Source: Hypsibius dujardini (taxonomy: Eukaryota; Tardigrada; Eutardigrada; Parachela; Hypsibiidae). From it: DNA of 23,829 nucleotides. Below, in pieces: positions 17,201 through 23,829 of the stretch (its first letter is position 1; every line of letters starts with the position of its first letter). The stretch covers positions 1 through 23,829 of the forward strand of contig LRSR01003230.1 of assembly GCA_001579985.1 (NCBI GenBank). The letters are read 5' to 3'. The notes under the pieces are model-generated. The model was not told where the DNA came from. It saw nothing but the letters and a program-made list of their open reading frames with translations, and did not search any database. The position numbers were made by a program, and so were the translations under genes.

Positions 17201-20125
17201 TTTTAAAATCTGGTCAATCTGAAACTTTATTGTGAATATAGTTTTCGATAAAAATACCGTGCCAGCGTGACCTTAGTTTGAACGCTAAAAAATCCGGAAG
17301 CGCGGGTATATTTTTCTTTAACCCTAATTCTGACGTCATCCTTTATAGTATTTAGCTTCTTATCATTGTAAACTATATGGATAATTTCGGAAATTAAAAG
17401 ATGGTATCCAGGCGGAGAACTGTACCGGTACGCAAAGCCACACTGTGGAACATGCCTAATTAGCACACGCGTTCCGTGCCATATTTGTCCGGCCACTAAA
17501 ACAGTTGTTGAGCCCACCATCCGGTCTTCAAAATAACTCTGTAAATGAGAAAATTATAGAAATCTGATTTTTAACAAGAATGGCGTCTGAAATTGTAGAA
17601 ATACATTCGTGCAGGAAATTAGCCTTTTTCGATGTGGGAGAACTGCAAATAATTAGCTCGTGGTTGCACAGAACTGAAGGACATTTCAAAATATGTCATC
17701 GATTGCGTCCACTTAGATACACTTCCGTTCTCATAAAAGTTAATCCTTATGAGAAAATCAAAAACTCCGAAATTGACTCATTTTCTCTAAAGTCTGATCA
17801 ACCAATCAACTGATAACTTCAATGGCAGAGTTTTCAGGGACTTCCCAATCTTTCGAATTTTCCGGCGCTCACACCAGCGCTAATGCCAACGCTTTATTTT
17901 CTGAGATCCTCATCTCTTATCTGGTATTTATGGAAAGATATTCAGATCGATTTGATTTTAAAATCCTAATCCGAGCCCTTGTGAGTTTGACGTAGAACTT
18001 AACCGATGGAAACTTGCATTAGCAGCCTCTAATCGACATCGATTTAAAGCTTAGCATCTCACGCAATATGATAAGTTTTAGTCGTCAGTGATCGGAACTG
18101 AATAATGATTATAATGCGTGCTGATAAATCTTCCAGGGCATTCTTCCCGCCGTCCGAGTAAATCCCCCCACGAGGCACCACTCGATGTCCCACGTCGACT
18201 AACTCGTGGAACCTTGGCATTCAAACACGCGCGACGAGTCTCCCTCTGGATGACATTTATCACCGCCCTGAACTTTATTATTTCTTGGGGTAGGTGAAAT
18301 ATATAAATCCATCTCTCAAAACCGGTGTCCGATTATAAATGTCAATTCCTAGTACCATACTACGTCGCCATGTTTGCGCACCTTTTCCACTGGACCCTCT
18401 CGCATGACACGCTCAGCTCCATCTTCTGCATTGGTGAGATGGGTCGTTTTCGTGAAACTAGTGAACATTTTTGTAACAGAAACAGCAGGATCTTTATATG
18501 GGGAAATACGCAAGAAACCAACCGGCCACACTATTTCTAAAAAAACTAGCTTGTCCTTTTTTCTGGCAGATTGTTTCGGCAACATTTCGATTTTTCGGAT
18601 ATACAGTTGTCCAATGGTTACCTAGTAACACTGGTAACTGAGTATTGCTGAAAAAAACAATGTCTTGAGAAAAACTTATAAAGATTTAGACTTAAAAAAT
18701 ACAGAGATTTTACAGTGGCCACCTGAAAAGGGTATTTTTTTAAAGAATGGTATGGGATTCTGAACATATAAGACATCAGTTTGGACTCCGTCTACTGGGT
18801 AGAAACTTACTTCTGGCTTAACAACATGTTTCAGATTTAGAACCATTCTACATTTCAGACATTCTTGATAGCACCAATCCTAGAAAGATCTGTCATCTTT
18901 TCTTTTTGCCAAGGATAAAATTCGAAAAGATTTTATTAGGAATTTTTTATAGGTTATTTAGTGGTTGTATAAGTTATCTCCTGAAATGTCCCTGCCTGAA
19001 AGATTAGCAGAAAAACTAGGTCAAAGTTTGACTGCCCTTTTTTAACAAAAACGTGCCACCAACGGCAGTTCTTCACCGTCCGAAAAATGTCCATGCAATT
19101 TGACGAGTATGACCTCTTTCAGATAGATTTTTACATGTCAGGCTGGAAGGTGCGCTCTGATACACCATTGACCGCTGCTTGGGATCAGTCTCATCACGCC
19201 ACCTGTGAACGCTCCTTTACTGGTCTAAGTCGCTTTTGCAGTAGTAAAATAGTTGACAAACAAAAATTTTGACCAAAAGTGATTGCAAAATAATTCAAAA
19301 ATTTGAGCCAAGGCGTCTAACCGATCTTCCTCAAGAATGAAAACTTTGACAAAATTCTGAGTATCCTGTTAAAGAGATTTTGCGAATTTATAAAAACCGG
19401 GTGATCTATGAAATGACCGCTTTGGATATTGTCACAAATGTATTATACAAGTTTGGCGTAAAAGTTATTCATTTTCATCACGATAAGAAACTGAGTAAAA
19501 AACTCTGCTGAGACAGTTCCAGAAATGATGAGGGTCTGAACCTTTTGCACATTTTAATATATACCAACACGATAAGGCAAATCTGCTGTTGCAGTTCAAA
19601 GCAGTTTACTTGAGTTTGTCGTATTATAAACTTTTTCCGCATTGAACCCAGCGGCGGTGGGGCTGGGACAATTCTGTGCAAAAGTAAGTTTCTACCCGGT
19701 AGTAAGTTAGGTTTCCAAAACCTGCAGTGCAACCGCCACCATATAAGCGACAAGAATAAACAACCGGTTGTTTTTTCATGAGCAAAGTATGCAGTTCTAC
19801 TATTTTGCCACCCGGCGACAGCCATATTCGATTTTTAAAAAGTGGAAATACTTGTGATCGGTTGGTTTCTCCAGCCGTCACGCCACATGAAGAAACATTC
19901 GTTTTCTCTTTAGGAATGAGCTATTCAATCACGAGTCCAGTGATATTCGGGTGTTTCTTGCTTTGGGGAGACCATCATTCCGTAACGCAGCATGCGCCCA
20001 GTAGACCCACTTCGAAAACGGGCCTGTTGGTTCACTCCCGGTACACTTCTCCCGCCGGCCAGAGAAGCCCTGAATTGTCGGTTGAACTACGTTCAAGGGA
20101 ACTTTTGCCTCGCCCTAAGCACTGA
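7808..20125 (+). CDS. GnRH/AKH/corazonin-family class A GPCR, 11 coding exons, degenerate activation motifs
   Basis: Assembled by eye as join(7808-8224, 10068-10201, 10371-10530, 13660-13698, 13798-13835, 13899-13937, 16841-16901, 16990-17017, 18137-18289, 18353-18433, 19914-20125). The total is 1362 nt, or 453 residues plus stop; every intron is GT-AG and every phase matches. The product should be a plasma-membrane peptide receptor. Family signs are WNATVQWYGGD in ECL1, SIPQ-AVIFHV leading into ECL2, QCVTHGS with the ECL2 cysteine, HTQEIAY before TM5, and SWVPYY in TM6. Retained residues are N118 (1.50), C174 (3.25), W227 (4.50), C255, P282 (5.50), Y290 (5.58), W356 (6.48), P358 (6.50) and P392 (7.50). 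Altered residues are D2.50 to H147, DRY to E198-G199-C200, N7.49 to S391 and Y7.53 to F395. GnRH, AKH, ACP and corazonin receptor subfamilies cannot be separated by eye. The length is normal for the family. Confidence 0.88.
9154..9282 (+). other. Exon-like open stretch inside the intron 1 element
   Basis: The acceptor is gttttctag|G and the donor GAAAG|gtaaaa. The frame is open throughout and encodes a helix-like segment (ITVNELAIGIREIKQAF) followed by Ser/Asn-rich sequence. It is 129 nt long and phase-symmetric (phase 2 in and out). It does not fit the receptor's phase 0 intron, so it would have to belong to the element or be a decayed fragment. No family recognised. Confidence 0.2.
9501..9622. 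repeat. GTGCCTA repeat cluster with a hairpin
   Basis: The near-identical units CTGTGCCTACYGG at 9501 and 9611 flank an inverted pair, 9529-9550 and 9563-9585 (AAAAACGTGCCTATA type arms with a 12-nt loop). It lies within the intron 1 element and looks like a nested short repeat. Confidence 0.5.
10068..10201 (+). CDS. Receptor exon 2: TM2, ECL1, start of TM3
   Basis: Residues 140-184, the last codon split. It follows exon 1 in phase 0 at acceptor tcgacag|ATA. TM2 reads LSFSHLMV, where the family has LxxxD, so the 2.50 aspartate is replaced by H147. ECL1 carries WNATVQWYGGD, close to the WNxTVQWYAGD hallmark of GnRH/AKH/corazonin receptors. C174 is the TM3 cysteine of the conserved disulfide. 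The donor is AG|gttagc, phase 2. Confidence 0.88.
10371..10530 (+). CDS. Receptor exon 3: TM3 end, ICL2, TM4
   Basis: Residues 184-237. The acceptor is cccttacag|T after a pyrimidine tract. TM3 runs FSLYSATLLLTGMSIEGC and is aligned with the family's MYxxxxLLVVISLDRC. The DRY-type triplet is E198-G199-C200, so the 3.50 arginine is glycine. ICL2 has the expected FPL after the triplet. TM4 carries W227 (4.50) and ends SIPQ. The donor is CAG|gtctgc, phase 0. Confidence 0.88.
11200..11369. mobile_element. 170-bp MITE with GGGGCCATT ends
   Basis: The left end GGGGCCATTAACATAATACG and the right end (reverse complement) GGGGCCATTCACATATTACG match over about 25 bp with two differences, then continue as GTAAT. 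The interior is non-coding. Ends of this type are common in invertebrate MITEs. A target-site duplication is not obvious. It lies in receptor intron 3. Confidence 0.7.
11809..11857. repeat. Hairpin with 11-bp perfect arms
   Basis: CGGTTACAACA at 11809-11819 pairs with TGTTGTAACCG at 11847-11857 across a 27-nt loop, in receptor intron 3. The upstream sequence (about 11725-11770, GAAACAGTGTGGTTACACTT) resembles 14175-14220, suggesting a dispersed repeat. Confidence 0.4.
12793..12810 (+). repeat. G-quadruplex motif GGGTGGGAAAAGGGTGGG
   Basis: Four runs of three G with loops of 1, 4 and 1 nt, at the inner end of the left arm of the palindrome. Confidence 0.7.
13132..13299 (-). CDS. Small ORF in the unique part of the palindrome's right arm (55 codons)
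   Basis: It starts at ATG 13299-13297 and stops at 13134-13132. The product is hydrophilic, Ser/Gln/Glu rich (starts MSESCSSVANHGDRSDDNEA). No family recognised. It is present only where the right arm keeps sequence that the left arm has lost, so it may be a remnant of the element's own or a captured gene. Coding status is doubtful. Confidence 0.2.
   Translation of the reverse strand: MSESCSSVANHGDRSDDNEAISNLEQTGSQEAEQLNQPKISTAKDLKNRYASYAE
13466..13482 (+). repeat. G-quadruplex motif GGGTGGGAAAGGGTGGG
   Basis: Four G3 runs with loops of 1, 3 and 1 nt at the outer right end of the palindrome. The mirror motif CCCACCCTTTCCCACCC at 12487-12503 puts the same motif on the minus strand at the left end. 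Confidence 0.7.
13660..13698 (+). CDS. Receptor exon 4 (39 nt): start of ECL2
   Basis: Thirteen codons, AVIFHVKKAPVCE. The acceptor is ttctttcag|G and the donor GAG|gtatgc, phase 0 on both sides. It joins exon 3 to give SIPQ-AVIFHV, the family's SIPQxxIFHV motif at the end of TM4. It is too short for ordinary ORF detection and was found only by family pattern and phase. Confidence 0.85.
13798..13835 (+). CDS. Receptor exon 5 (38 nt): ECL2 cysteine
   Basis: Residues 251-262 plus two bases of S263. The acceptor is tttccag|G and the donor AG|gtttga, phase 2. It encodes EFYQCVTHGSYI; C255 is the ECL2 partner of C174. The QCVT motif is diagnostic for this receptor family. Confidence 0.85.
13899..13937 (+). 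CDS. Receptor exon 6 (39 nt): ECL2 end, top of TM5
   Basis: Completes S263 and encodes HTQEIAYTMATL plus two bases of C276. The acceptor is tccaacag|T and the donor TG|gtaacc. HTQEIAY matches the family's xHEIAY just outside TM5. Without splicing the next codon is TAA, so the donor is required for the gene to continue. Confidence 0.83.
14100..14170. repeat. AT-only low-complexity tract
   Basis: TAATAATT-type imperfect palindromes over about 70 bp in receptor intron 6. No coding or regulatory meaning is evident. Confidence 0.5.
14256..14519 (+). other. Exon-like open frame: coiled coil then hydrophobic helix
   Basis: Eighty-seven codons are open between TGA 14253-14255 and TGA 14517-14519, with no early Met. 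A possible acceptor is aaaaatccag at about 14284. The sequence is an amphipathic, Lys/Glu-rich stretch (KLKKQISERLEVFGNVDEGL), then a hydrophobic segment (VIYGLLIVLWLIGHI) and a charged end. It is not part of the receptor. It could be a terminal exon remnant of a coiled-coil membrane protein. No family assigned. Confidence 0.25.
14577..16707. mobile_element. Inverted pair of GGACA/TTGTCC-rich repeat blocks
   Basis: The left block 14577-14930 and right block about 16495-16707 are diverged reverse complements. They share TCCCTARTAAAA ends and an internal GGGAGTTCTT block, and both are filled with GGACA, TTGTCC and ACAAATTTGT-type units. The 1.5 kb between them shows no recognisable gene. This may be one element with long inverted ends or two opposed copies of a short one. 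It lies in receptor intron 6, just before exon 7. Confidence 0.5.
14935..15055. repeat. Degenerate CTGT tetranucleotide tract
   Basis: Interrupted CTGTCTGTCTGT and TGTTTGTC units. It is the complement type of the tract at 1262-1400 and directly abuts the left GGACA-rich block. Confidence 0.55.
16841..16901 (+). CDS. Receptor exon 7 (61 nt): TM5
   Basis: Residues 276-296. The acceptor is tgtattccag|T, which completes C276. It encodes LMCILPLLVDIVCYVIIFIK, a full TM5 with P282 (5.50) and, eight residues on, Y290 (5.58), the expected spacing. The donor is AAG|gttcaa, phase 0. It lies 2.9 kb after exon 6, across a repeat-filled intron. Confidence 0.83.
16990..17017 (+). CDS. Receptor micro-exon 8 (28 nt): ICL3
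   Basis: Nine codons, ITDESKIAS, plus one base of G306. The acceptor is attgtttag|A and the donor G|gtgagg. Phases match both neighbours exactly, which is the main reason for the call; the residues are hydrophilic as expected for ICL3. It is the least independently supported exon. Skipping it would shift the frame (28 nt), so it is needed for an open tail. Confidence 0.72.
18137..18289 (+). CDS. Receptor exon 9: ICL3 and most of TM6
   Basis: Residues 306-357, both end codons split. The acceptor is cttccag|GG and the donor G|gtaggt. The first part is a basic, Ser/Pro-rich ICL3 (SSRRPSKSP, RRLTRG) with possible kinase sites. It then runs AFKHARRVSLWMTFITAL into TM6, ending NFIISW with W356 (6.48). 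The basic stretch before TM6 is typical of the family. Confidence 0.86.
18353..18433 (+). CDS. Receptor exon 10: end of TM6, ECL3, start of TM7
   Basis: Residues 357-384. The acceptor is attcctag|TA, completing V357, and gives SW-VPYYVAMFAHLFHW, matching the family's CWTPYYVM at the 6.47-6.52 region. ECL3 is TLSHDTLSS. TM7 begins IFCI. The donor is ATTG|gtgaga, phase 1. Confidence 0.87.
18792..19702. repeat. 22-bp inverted repeat in the last receptor intron
   Basis: 18792-18813 (CTACTGGGTAGAAACTTACT plus TC) and 19681-19702 are reverse complements with two mismatches. They may bound a short non-autonomous element of about 0.9 kb. The interior has no recognisable gene. Confidence 0.35.
19914..20125 (+). 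CDS. Receptor exon 11: TM7 and cytoplasmic tail, stop at 20123
   Basis: Residues 384-453 and TGA. The acceptor is ttttctctttag|GA. TM7 reads GMSYSITSPVIFGCF; the NPxxY motif is S391-P392-V-I-F395, followed by the usual glycine. The tail of about 55 residues is Ser/Thr, Arg and Pro rich and has no second hydrophobic segment. No canonical AATAAA follows within 250 bp; an AATATA variant lies at about 20135. Confidence 0.85.
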
Positions 20126-20901
20126 TACTCAATATATTTTTTCGTTTTCTAACATCTATCGCCGTGGACCGGGCGAGGAAATGTGGACTTCCGGCATTGC
20201 AAGCTGCGAGCCATTATGTAGAGAAGATCCACCATCAAACGTTGGCCCTTAATCGGTGATATATGTAGCGCTGTTTAGAAATATTTCTGCAGCTCTATTA
20301 ATGGTAGAATGGCCGGAAAAGAATAGAAATTACGATTCACCAAATATCAAGACATGTATATTTTGCTCGAAGAGAACCGGCACCAATTACAGGGAGTGCT
20401 ACTGACATAATTGGTGCTCTTCCCCTTCGGCAGTCTTGCAGCTGCTCTCTCATTCTCCAAGGGTGTGGTACATACTCCTAATTCTTTGAAAACGCAAGAA
20501 AATTGTTGACGGATCAGTAAGACGAGAAATGAAAGGGGAAAGTCAGGAAAGAGGGGGTACTGATACGCTTGGCTAGAGAGTATGATATGCATGTTCCTCC
20601 TTCACCCCGTGCTTTCAGACATTGAGGGAGTATTGAAATTGACCAATCTGTGTATAATTTGCGGCTTCAATTAGGTCAGAAATTTCCTGAAAGGAACCCT
20701 TCACAGCAGGCTTATTTTAATTCGTTTCCGGTTAATATTCACGTCAATCACGAATTCAGTCATCAAATGTTTACCATTAAGGAAAAGTAGAAAATCAATT
20801 CTAATGTCACCAAGACGTTCTTCAATCTACTGGACATTTACTCCAAGACTGTAAGAAGGATAGTCCTGGATTTTCCAGTTCGATGGGATTGGTTGGACTT
20901 T
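20126..20901. other. Sequence between receptor and transposon
   Basis: No gene seen. It probably includes the receptor 3' UTR. A hairpin with 10-bp arms (GCACCAATTA 20380-20389, TAATTGGTGC 20408-20417) is the only structure noticed. Confidence 0.4.
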
Positions 20902-21103
20902 CTGACAAGGAAATGAGACCACTCTGGACGGCGAATTTCTTTATATCTGTTTGCTGTTACCGATGCATTATGGCCTGGTCTCTTCGATTCCGTCGAGAAA
21001 ATCGGCAGAAAACCAGAACTACTATTTTAAATTAAATAAAAGCTGACTAGTGGTGGTATATAGAGGGCGCTGTCTATGTTACCGAACCATGTACTAATTG
21101 ATT
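20902..21103 (+). repeat. Left terminal inverted repeat (202 bp)
   Basis: Outer end CTGACAAGGAAATGAGACC, inner end GTACTAATTGATT. It matches the reverse complement of 23268-23469 with about three substitutions (near 21004, 21025 and 21075) and no gaps. Confidence 0.9.
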
Positions 21104-21172
21104 ATTTGATTTTGAACGCACTCATGGATTGAATAAACGCAGAAATATTTTTCCAACAAAACAAAAATCTAA

Positions 21173-21943
21173 TTAATTGATTAATTCACAGAAATGGTTA
21201 CAGTGAAAAAAGTGCTCGAAACACAAAGTACACTTGCACCAAGCGCATTTCAGAAAGTGAAATTTCGGACAAGTAGGAGATGAACACTTCTCATTCTGCT
21301 TGGCAGCCTCGCTATCAAAACAGAATTGCGATGGAGTTTTGAATTCAAAGTGCTCATCGTTTTCAAAATATCCAGGATGGGACCAACCGACTATCCACAT
21401 ATCTCGGAATCGGGGGCTGCTAAATTGATTGTGAACCAGCGGCTGCAGTTTCAAGACGGAGTTCCGTAGATGCATTTCACACTTGACGTCGTCCTGAAGA
21501 ACCCAATCCCAAATCTTGCGAGCAAAATCTTTCCACATGCGAAAACCGTAGACATCAAGCGGCTGGCAGAGAGAGGTGGTTTTAGCTGGAACAGTGACGA
21601 CTTGAACTTCCCGACCTTCCGGTGTGGCGTTGTTAAGCAGAGCTTGATTCTTGTAAGTTAACCAGGAGTCAATCACGAGGACGGTTCGGTCACCCACATG
21701 TGGAAAGTAGACCTCTTCCAACCACGTTTTCAGGTGGTCTTTCATCATCCTTCTGGATCGAGAGGCGGTCACGTAGATATTGGGCGCAGTGAAAAGATCT
21801 TTTTTCACAAGGGGACCAAAGTCGCCAGAAATCTCTTGCATCACGATGAACAGCGGTGATAGCAGTTTGCCGGTTGCGTCGATTGTGGGCATGATGGTGT
21901 AGGAATGAGTCATCTTGGATATGGACTGGACGCACACTTTCAC
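21173..21943 (-). CDS. Pogo-like transposase exon 3: catalytic core and Cys/His-rich C-terminus
   Basis: 256 codons open to the stop at 21173. It has the family's THSYTIMPTIDATGKLLSPL, VLVIDSW with the second catalytic Asp, and TTSLCQPLDVYGFRMWK with the third, 37 residues apart. The C-terminus is rich in Cys and His (CAWCKCTLCFEHFFHCNHFC) and probably binds zinc. The junction with exon 2 is not clean: the obvious acceptor at 21956 leads into a TGA or the wrong frame across an A7 run at 21944-21950. Confidence 0.78.
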   Translation of the reverse strand: MKVCVQSISKMTHSYTIMPTIDATGKLLSPLFIVMQEISGDFGPLVKKDLFTAPNIYVTASRSRRMMKDHLKTWLEEVYFPHVGDRTVLVIDSWLTYKNQALLNNATPEGREVQVVTVPAKTTSLCQPLDVYGFRMWKDFARKIWDWVLQDDVKCEMHLRNSVLKLQPLVHNQFSSPRFRDMWIVGWSHPGYFENDEHFEFKTPSQFCFDSEAAKQNEKCSSPTCPKFHFLKCAWCKCTLCFEHFFHCNHFCELIN

Positions 21944-22161
21944 TTTTTTTCAAGCCTAAAACAATAAAAAAGCACGACAGCCTATATACATAAGATCTTA
22001 CTATTTGTATACGTAATAATAATACAAACCGATGACAATGCTGATAATTAAGTAAAATTAAAAGTACTACAGTAATAATAATGCTTATATATTACTACAG
22101 ATGAAATACTGTCAATAGTAAAAAAAAATTAGAAGAAAAAACTGCGCAATCAATCAATCAC

Positions 22162-22527
22162 ATATTCTGAAACAGCTACCATTAAAGGGATTTGCCTATC
22201 TCGACGCCGGAGCGTTCTGCCGGAATAGAATTCATACTGAAAGCCACTTTGGTCTGCATTTAGCACACAATCGGGTCCGAATACTGCTATCAGCTCCTTG
22301 ACGTTGTTTACGAAATCGGCTGCGGCGATGTAACGATCGGGTTCGTTGTCCACCATTTTCTTCGTCACGTAATCGGTGATTTTTCGGTCGGAGAGCTTGT
22401 TCAGACTTTTAAATTTTTGAATCCAGCCGTTAGAGACTTGAAAACTGTCCAGTCCAACTTCCGCCGAGGCCTTTCGAGCCCATTTCCGTAAATCGAAATT
22501 GTGGATGATAGCTAATTCCGTCTCAGC
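22162..22527 (-). CDS. Pogo-like transposase exon 2: CENP-B-type HTH and first catalytic Asp
   Basis: The acceptor is ttggttgtttag|GCT, phase 0, after an 88-bp intron. It encodes a CENPB/Tc5-type DNA-binding domain (DLRKWARKASAEVGLDSFQV then GWIQKFKSL). It then has VLNADQSGFQYEFYSGRTL, where the D of ADQSG is the first residue of the DDE/D triad. The donor is either ATG|gtagct (exon end 22180) or TAT|gtgatt (exon end 22162); both are phase 0. Confidence 0.75.
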
Positions 22528-22615
22528 CTAAACAACCAATCAATCAAACGAGTGTGTGCTCGATCAACTTGTGCTCTCAAACATGATCAATGAATCAAGG
22601 TAAGAAATACCGAAC

Positions 22616-23026
22616 CTTGTCGTAAGCGGCCTTCGTCATGTCAAAAATCCTGCGCATCTTTCCAAGACGCGAATCTCGATCGAGTTGCTGTGACCACGTA
22701 CGCAACATTTTCTCACCCTTCACCAACTTGAATTTAACGCGAACAGACGAGACGGAAAGATGTTTCTTTTTTCCGGATTTCCAATACTCCACGGCCTTCC
22801 TTTTGTAGTCTAAGGAGGGCGCATTATTCCAGCCAGATCCTCGCTCCAGATTTCCAGCGTCGAAAGAAACCTCAAAAACTTCATGCGATGACGATTCCGG
22901 AGCCGGGCTGCCCAGATCGTCTGTGTCGAGCAGTCTATCGTCCAATTCACGCAAGTCTTCGTCTGTCACAGACACATCTTCTGGCAAACCGTTTTCATAC
23001 ACAATTTCGGTTTCGACAATGTTCAT
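22616..23026 (-). CDS. Pogo-like transposase exon 1: acidic N-terminus and first HTH
   Basis: 137 codons from the ATG at 23026. The first 80 or so residues are acidic. They are followed by SLDYKRKAVEYWKSG, where a psq-type helix-turn-helix is expected, and a basic stretch (GKMRRIFDMTKAAYDK). The donor is AAG|gttcgg, phase 0; unspliced reading stops six codons later. This exon should bind the terminal repeats. Confidence 0.75.
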
Positions 23027-23267
23027 TTTAAACGTTAAAGCTTTAGATCGTAAAAAAAGAATGAGATTCGCAAATGGATTGAAATGTTAGCTTTAATTAT
23101 GGTAAAATACGGCAGAACGCATACGATGTGTCTTGACAACTTTACAATTCCGAAGAGATCAATCAATGATTTGAACGACTGTCTCTGATGAGAGAGCATA
23201 GAACGATCAATCAACTCCGTTAAATATGAGTTTGACTAAATTCATTTTTCTCTTCACGTAACTTAAC

Positions 23268-23469
23268 AATCAATTAGTACATGGTTCGGTAACATAAACA
23301 GCGCCCTCTATATACCACCACTAGTCAGCTTTTATTTAATTTAAAATAGCAGTTCTGGTTTTCTGCCAATTTTCTCGACGGAATCGAAGAGACCAGGCCA
23401 TAATGCATCGGTAACAGCAAACAGATATAAAGAAATTCGCCGTCCAGAGTGGTCTCATTTCCTTGTCAG
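23268..23469 (-). repeat. Right terminal inverted repeat (202 bp)
   Basis: Reverse complement of 20902-21103 and of exactly equal length. It contains AGCGCCCTCTATATACCACC, whose TATATA lies about 250 bp before the transposase ATG and might act in its promoter. Confidence 0.9.
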
Positions 23470-23605
23470 ATGTGCGTACAAAACTACCTACCCAGGTAAT
23501 GCGCCTCAGTCTTCAATCAAGCAACTTACCAACTGCCCACATCCTCAGTTATCTTCACAAATTTTCAATCAAGAGATCAATCAACCTGAAAAAACAGGCT
23601 CTTAC
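23470..23605. other. Short gap between transposon and possible minus-strand exon
   Basis: Holds a pyrimidine-rich acceptor-like site on the minus strand (ctgttttttcag at about 23585-23596) and a donor-like GTAAGT near 23530. Otherwise nothing recognised. Confidence 0.3.
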
Positions 23606-23743
23606 GTTAGCCACCGGCGGAGGGTAGCCTCTCCAATTTTCTCCGCTTTGGGAAATTCTAGCTGATTGTGAGACAATCGATGAAGCAAAGACCAGCGCTT
23701 CAAAATTGTACTCTTCGGTTTTCGGTAAAACAAATTCGAGCAT
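23606..23743 (-). CDS. Possible first exon of an unrecognised gene
   Basis: ATG at 23743, 46 open codons (MLEFVLPKTEEYNFEALVFA, later ENWRGYPPPVAN) and a strong donor AAC|gtaaga, phase 0. Composition is protein-like. Unspliced reading adds 16 codons before a stop. Any next exon would lie at lower coordinates, within or beyond the transposon 140 bp away, and none was found. No family recognised. Confidence 0.35.
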
Positions 23744-23829
23744 TTAACAAAAACGATAGATTTTAATGGCGAATACTTGGAATAAAATATTTAGAGTAAT
23801 TCAGACGGAGTGGTGAGCAAACAGCCCGG

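Larger units (their letters stand above)
20902..23469 (-). mobile_element. Pogo/Tigger-class DNA transposon with 202-bp terminal inverted repeats
   Basis: A 2568-bp element: equal-length inverted repeats at both ends, a three-exon transposase on the minus strand and little else. The repeats differ at only about three positions by eye, so the insertion looks recent. The two flanking bases do not show the TA duplication expected of Tc1/mariner-pogo elements, so the exact ends or their history are uncertain. Confidence 0.85.

Noticed and set aside
17227-17520. Minus-strand ORF of 97 codons beginning MVGSTTVLVAGQIW
   Set aside because: Lies in receptor intron 8 on the opposite strand; no recognisable domain or neighbours.
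17580-17813. Plus-strand ORF of 77 codons (MASEIVEIHSCRKLAFF)
   Set aside because: Intronic, phase not compatible with the exon 8 to 9 join, and no family match.
19087-19272. ORF of 61 codons beginning MSMQFDEYDLFQ
   Set aside because: Intronic, no motif, and the frame is not joined to receptor exons.

Overview
The window is eukaryotic and probably from an invertebrate animal. It carries one large, intron-rich gene, many AT-rich introns and intergenic stretches full of short inverted repeats, GT-AG splice sites, and an animal-type pogo/Tigger-class DNA transposon. The species cannot be fixed from sequence alone. An ecdysozoan or spiralian would fit, because the gene belongs to the GnRH/AKH/corazonin receptor superfamily.

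Layout. Positions 1-7584 hold no gene I can support, only repeats: a GC-rich inverted element at 1031-1616, a degenerate CAGA tract inside it, and AT-rich sequence. Positions 7585-7774 are a short element with perfect 23-bp inverted ends and a palindromic E-box, sitting just before a start codon. Positions 7808-20125 (+) are one class A peptide GPCR gene that I could assemble exon by exon. It has 11 coding exons, all with GT-AG introns and matching phases, giving 453 codons plus stop. Four of the exons are only 28-39 nt. Its introns are packed with repeats: an inverted-repeat element (8611-10003), a MITE (11200-11369), a large palindrome with G-quadruplex ends (12471-13498) and a pair of inverted GGACA-rich blocks (14577-16707). 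Positions 20902-23469 are a pogo-like DNA transposon with 202-bp terminal inverted repeats and a spliced transposase on the minus strand. At 23606-23743 (-) there is a possible first exon of another, unrecognised gene that runs towards the transposon.

Main point of interest. The receptor keeps the fold signatures of its family: seven helices, the C174-C255 disulfide pair, W227, P282, Y290, W356-x-P358 and the ECL1 tryptophan motif. It has lost nearly every residue normally used for G-protein activation. D2.50 is His, DRY is Glu-Gly-Cys and NPxxY is Ser-Pro-x-x-Phe. The reading frame is intact over 11 exons, so this looks like a retained but signalling-altered receptor rather than simple decay. 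That is an inference and needs expression and comparative data.
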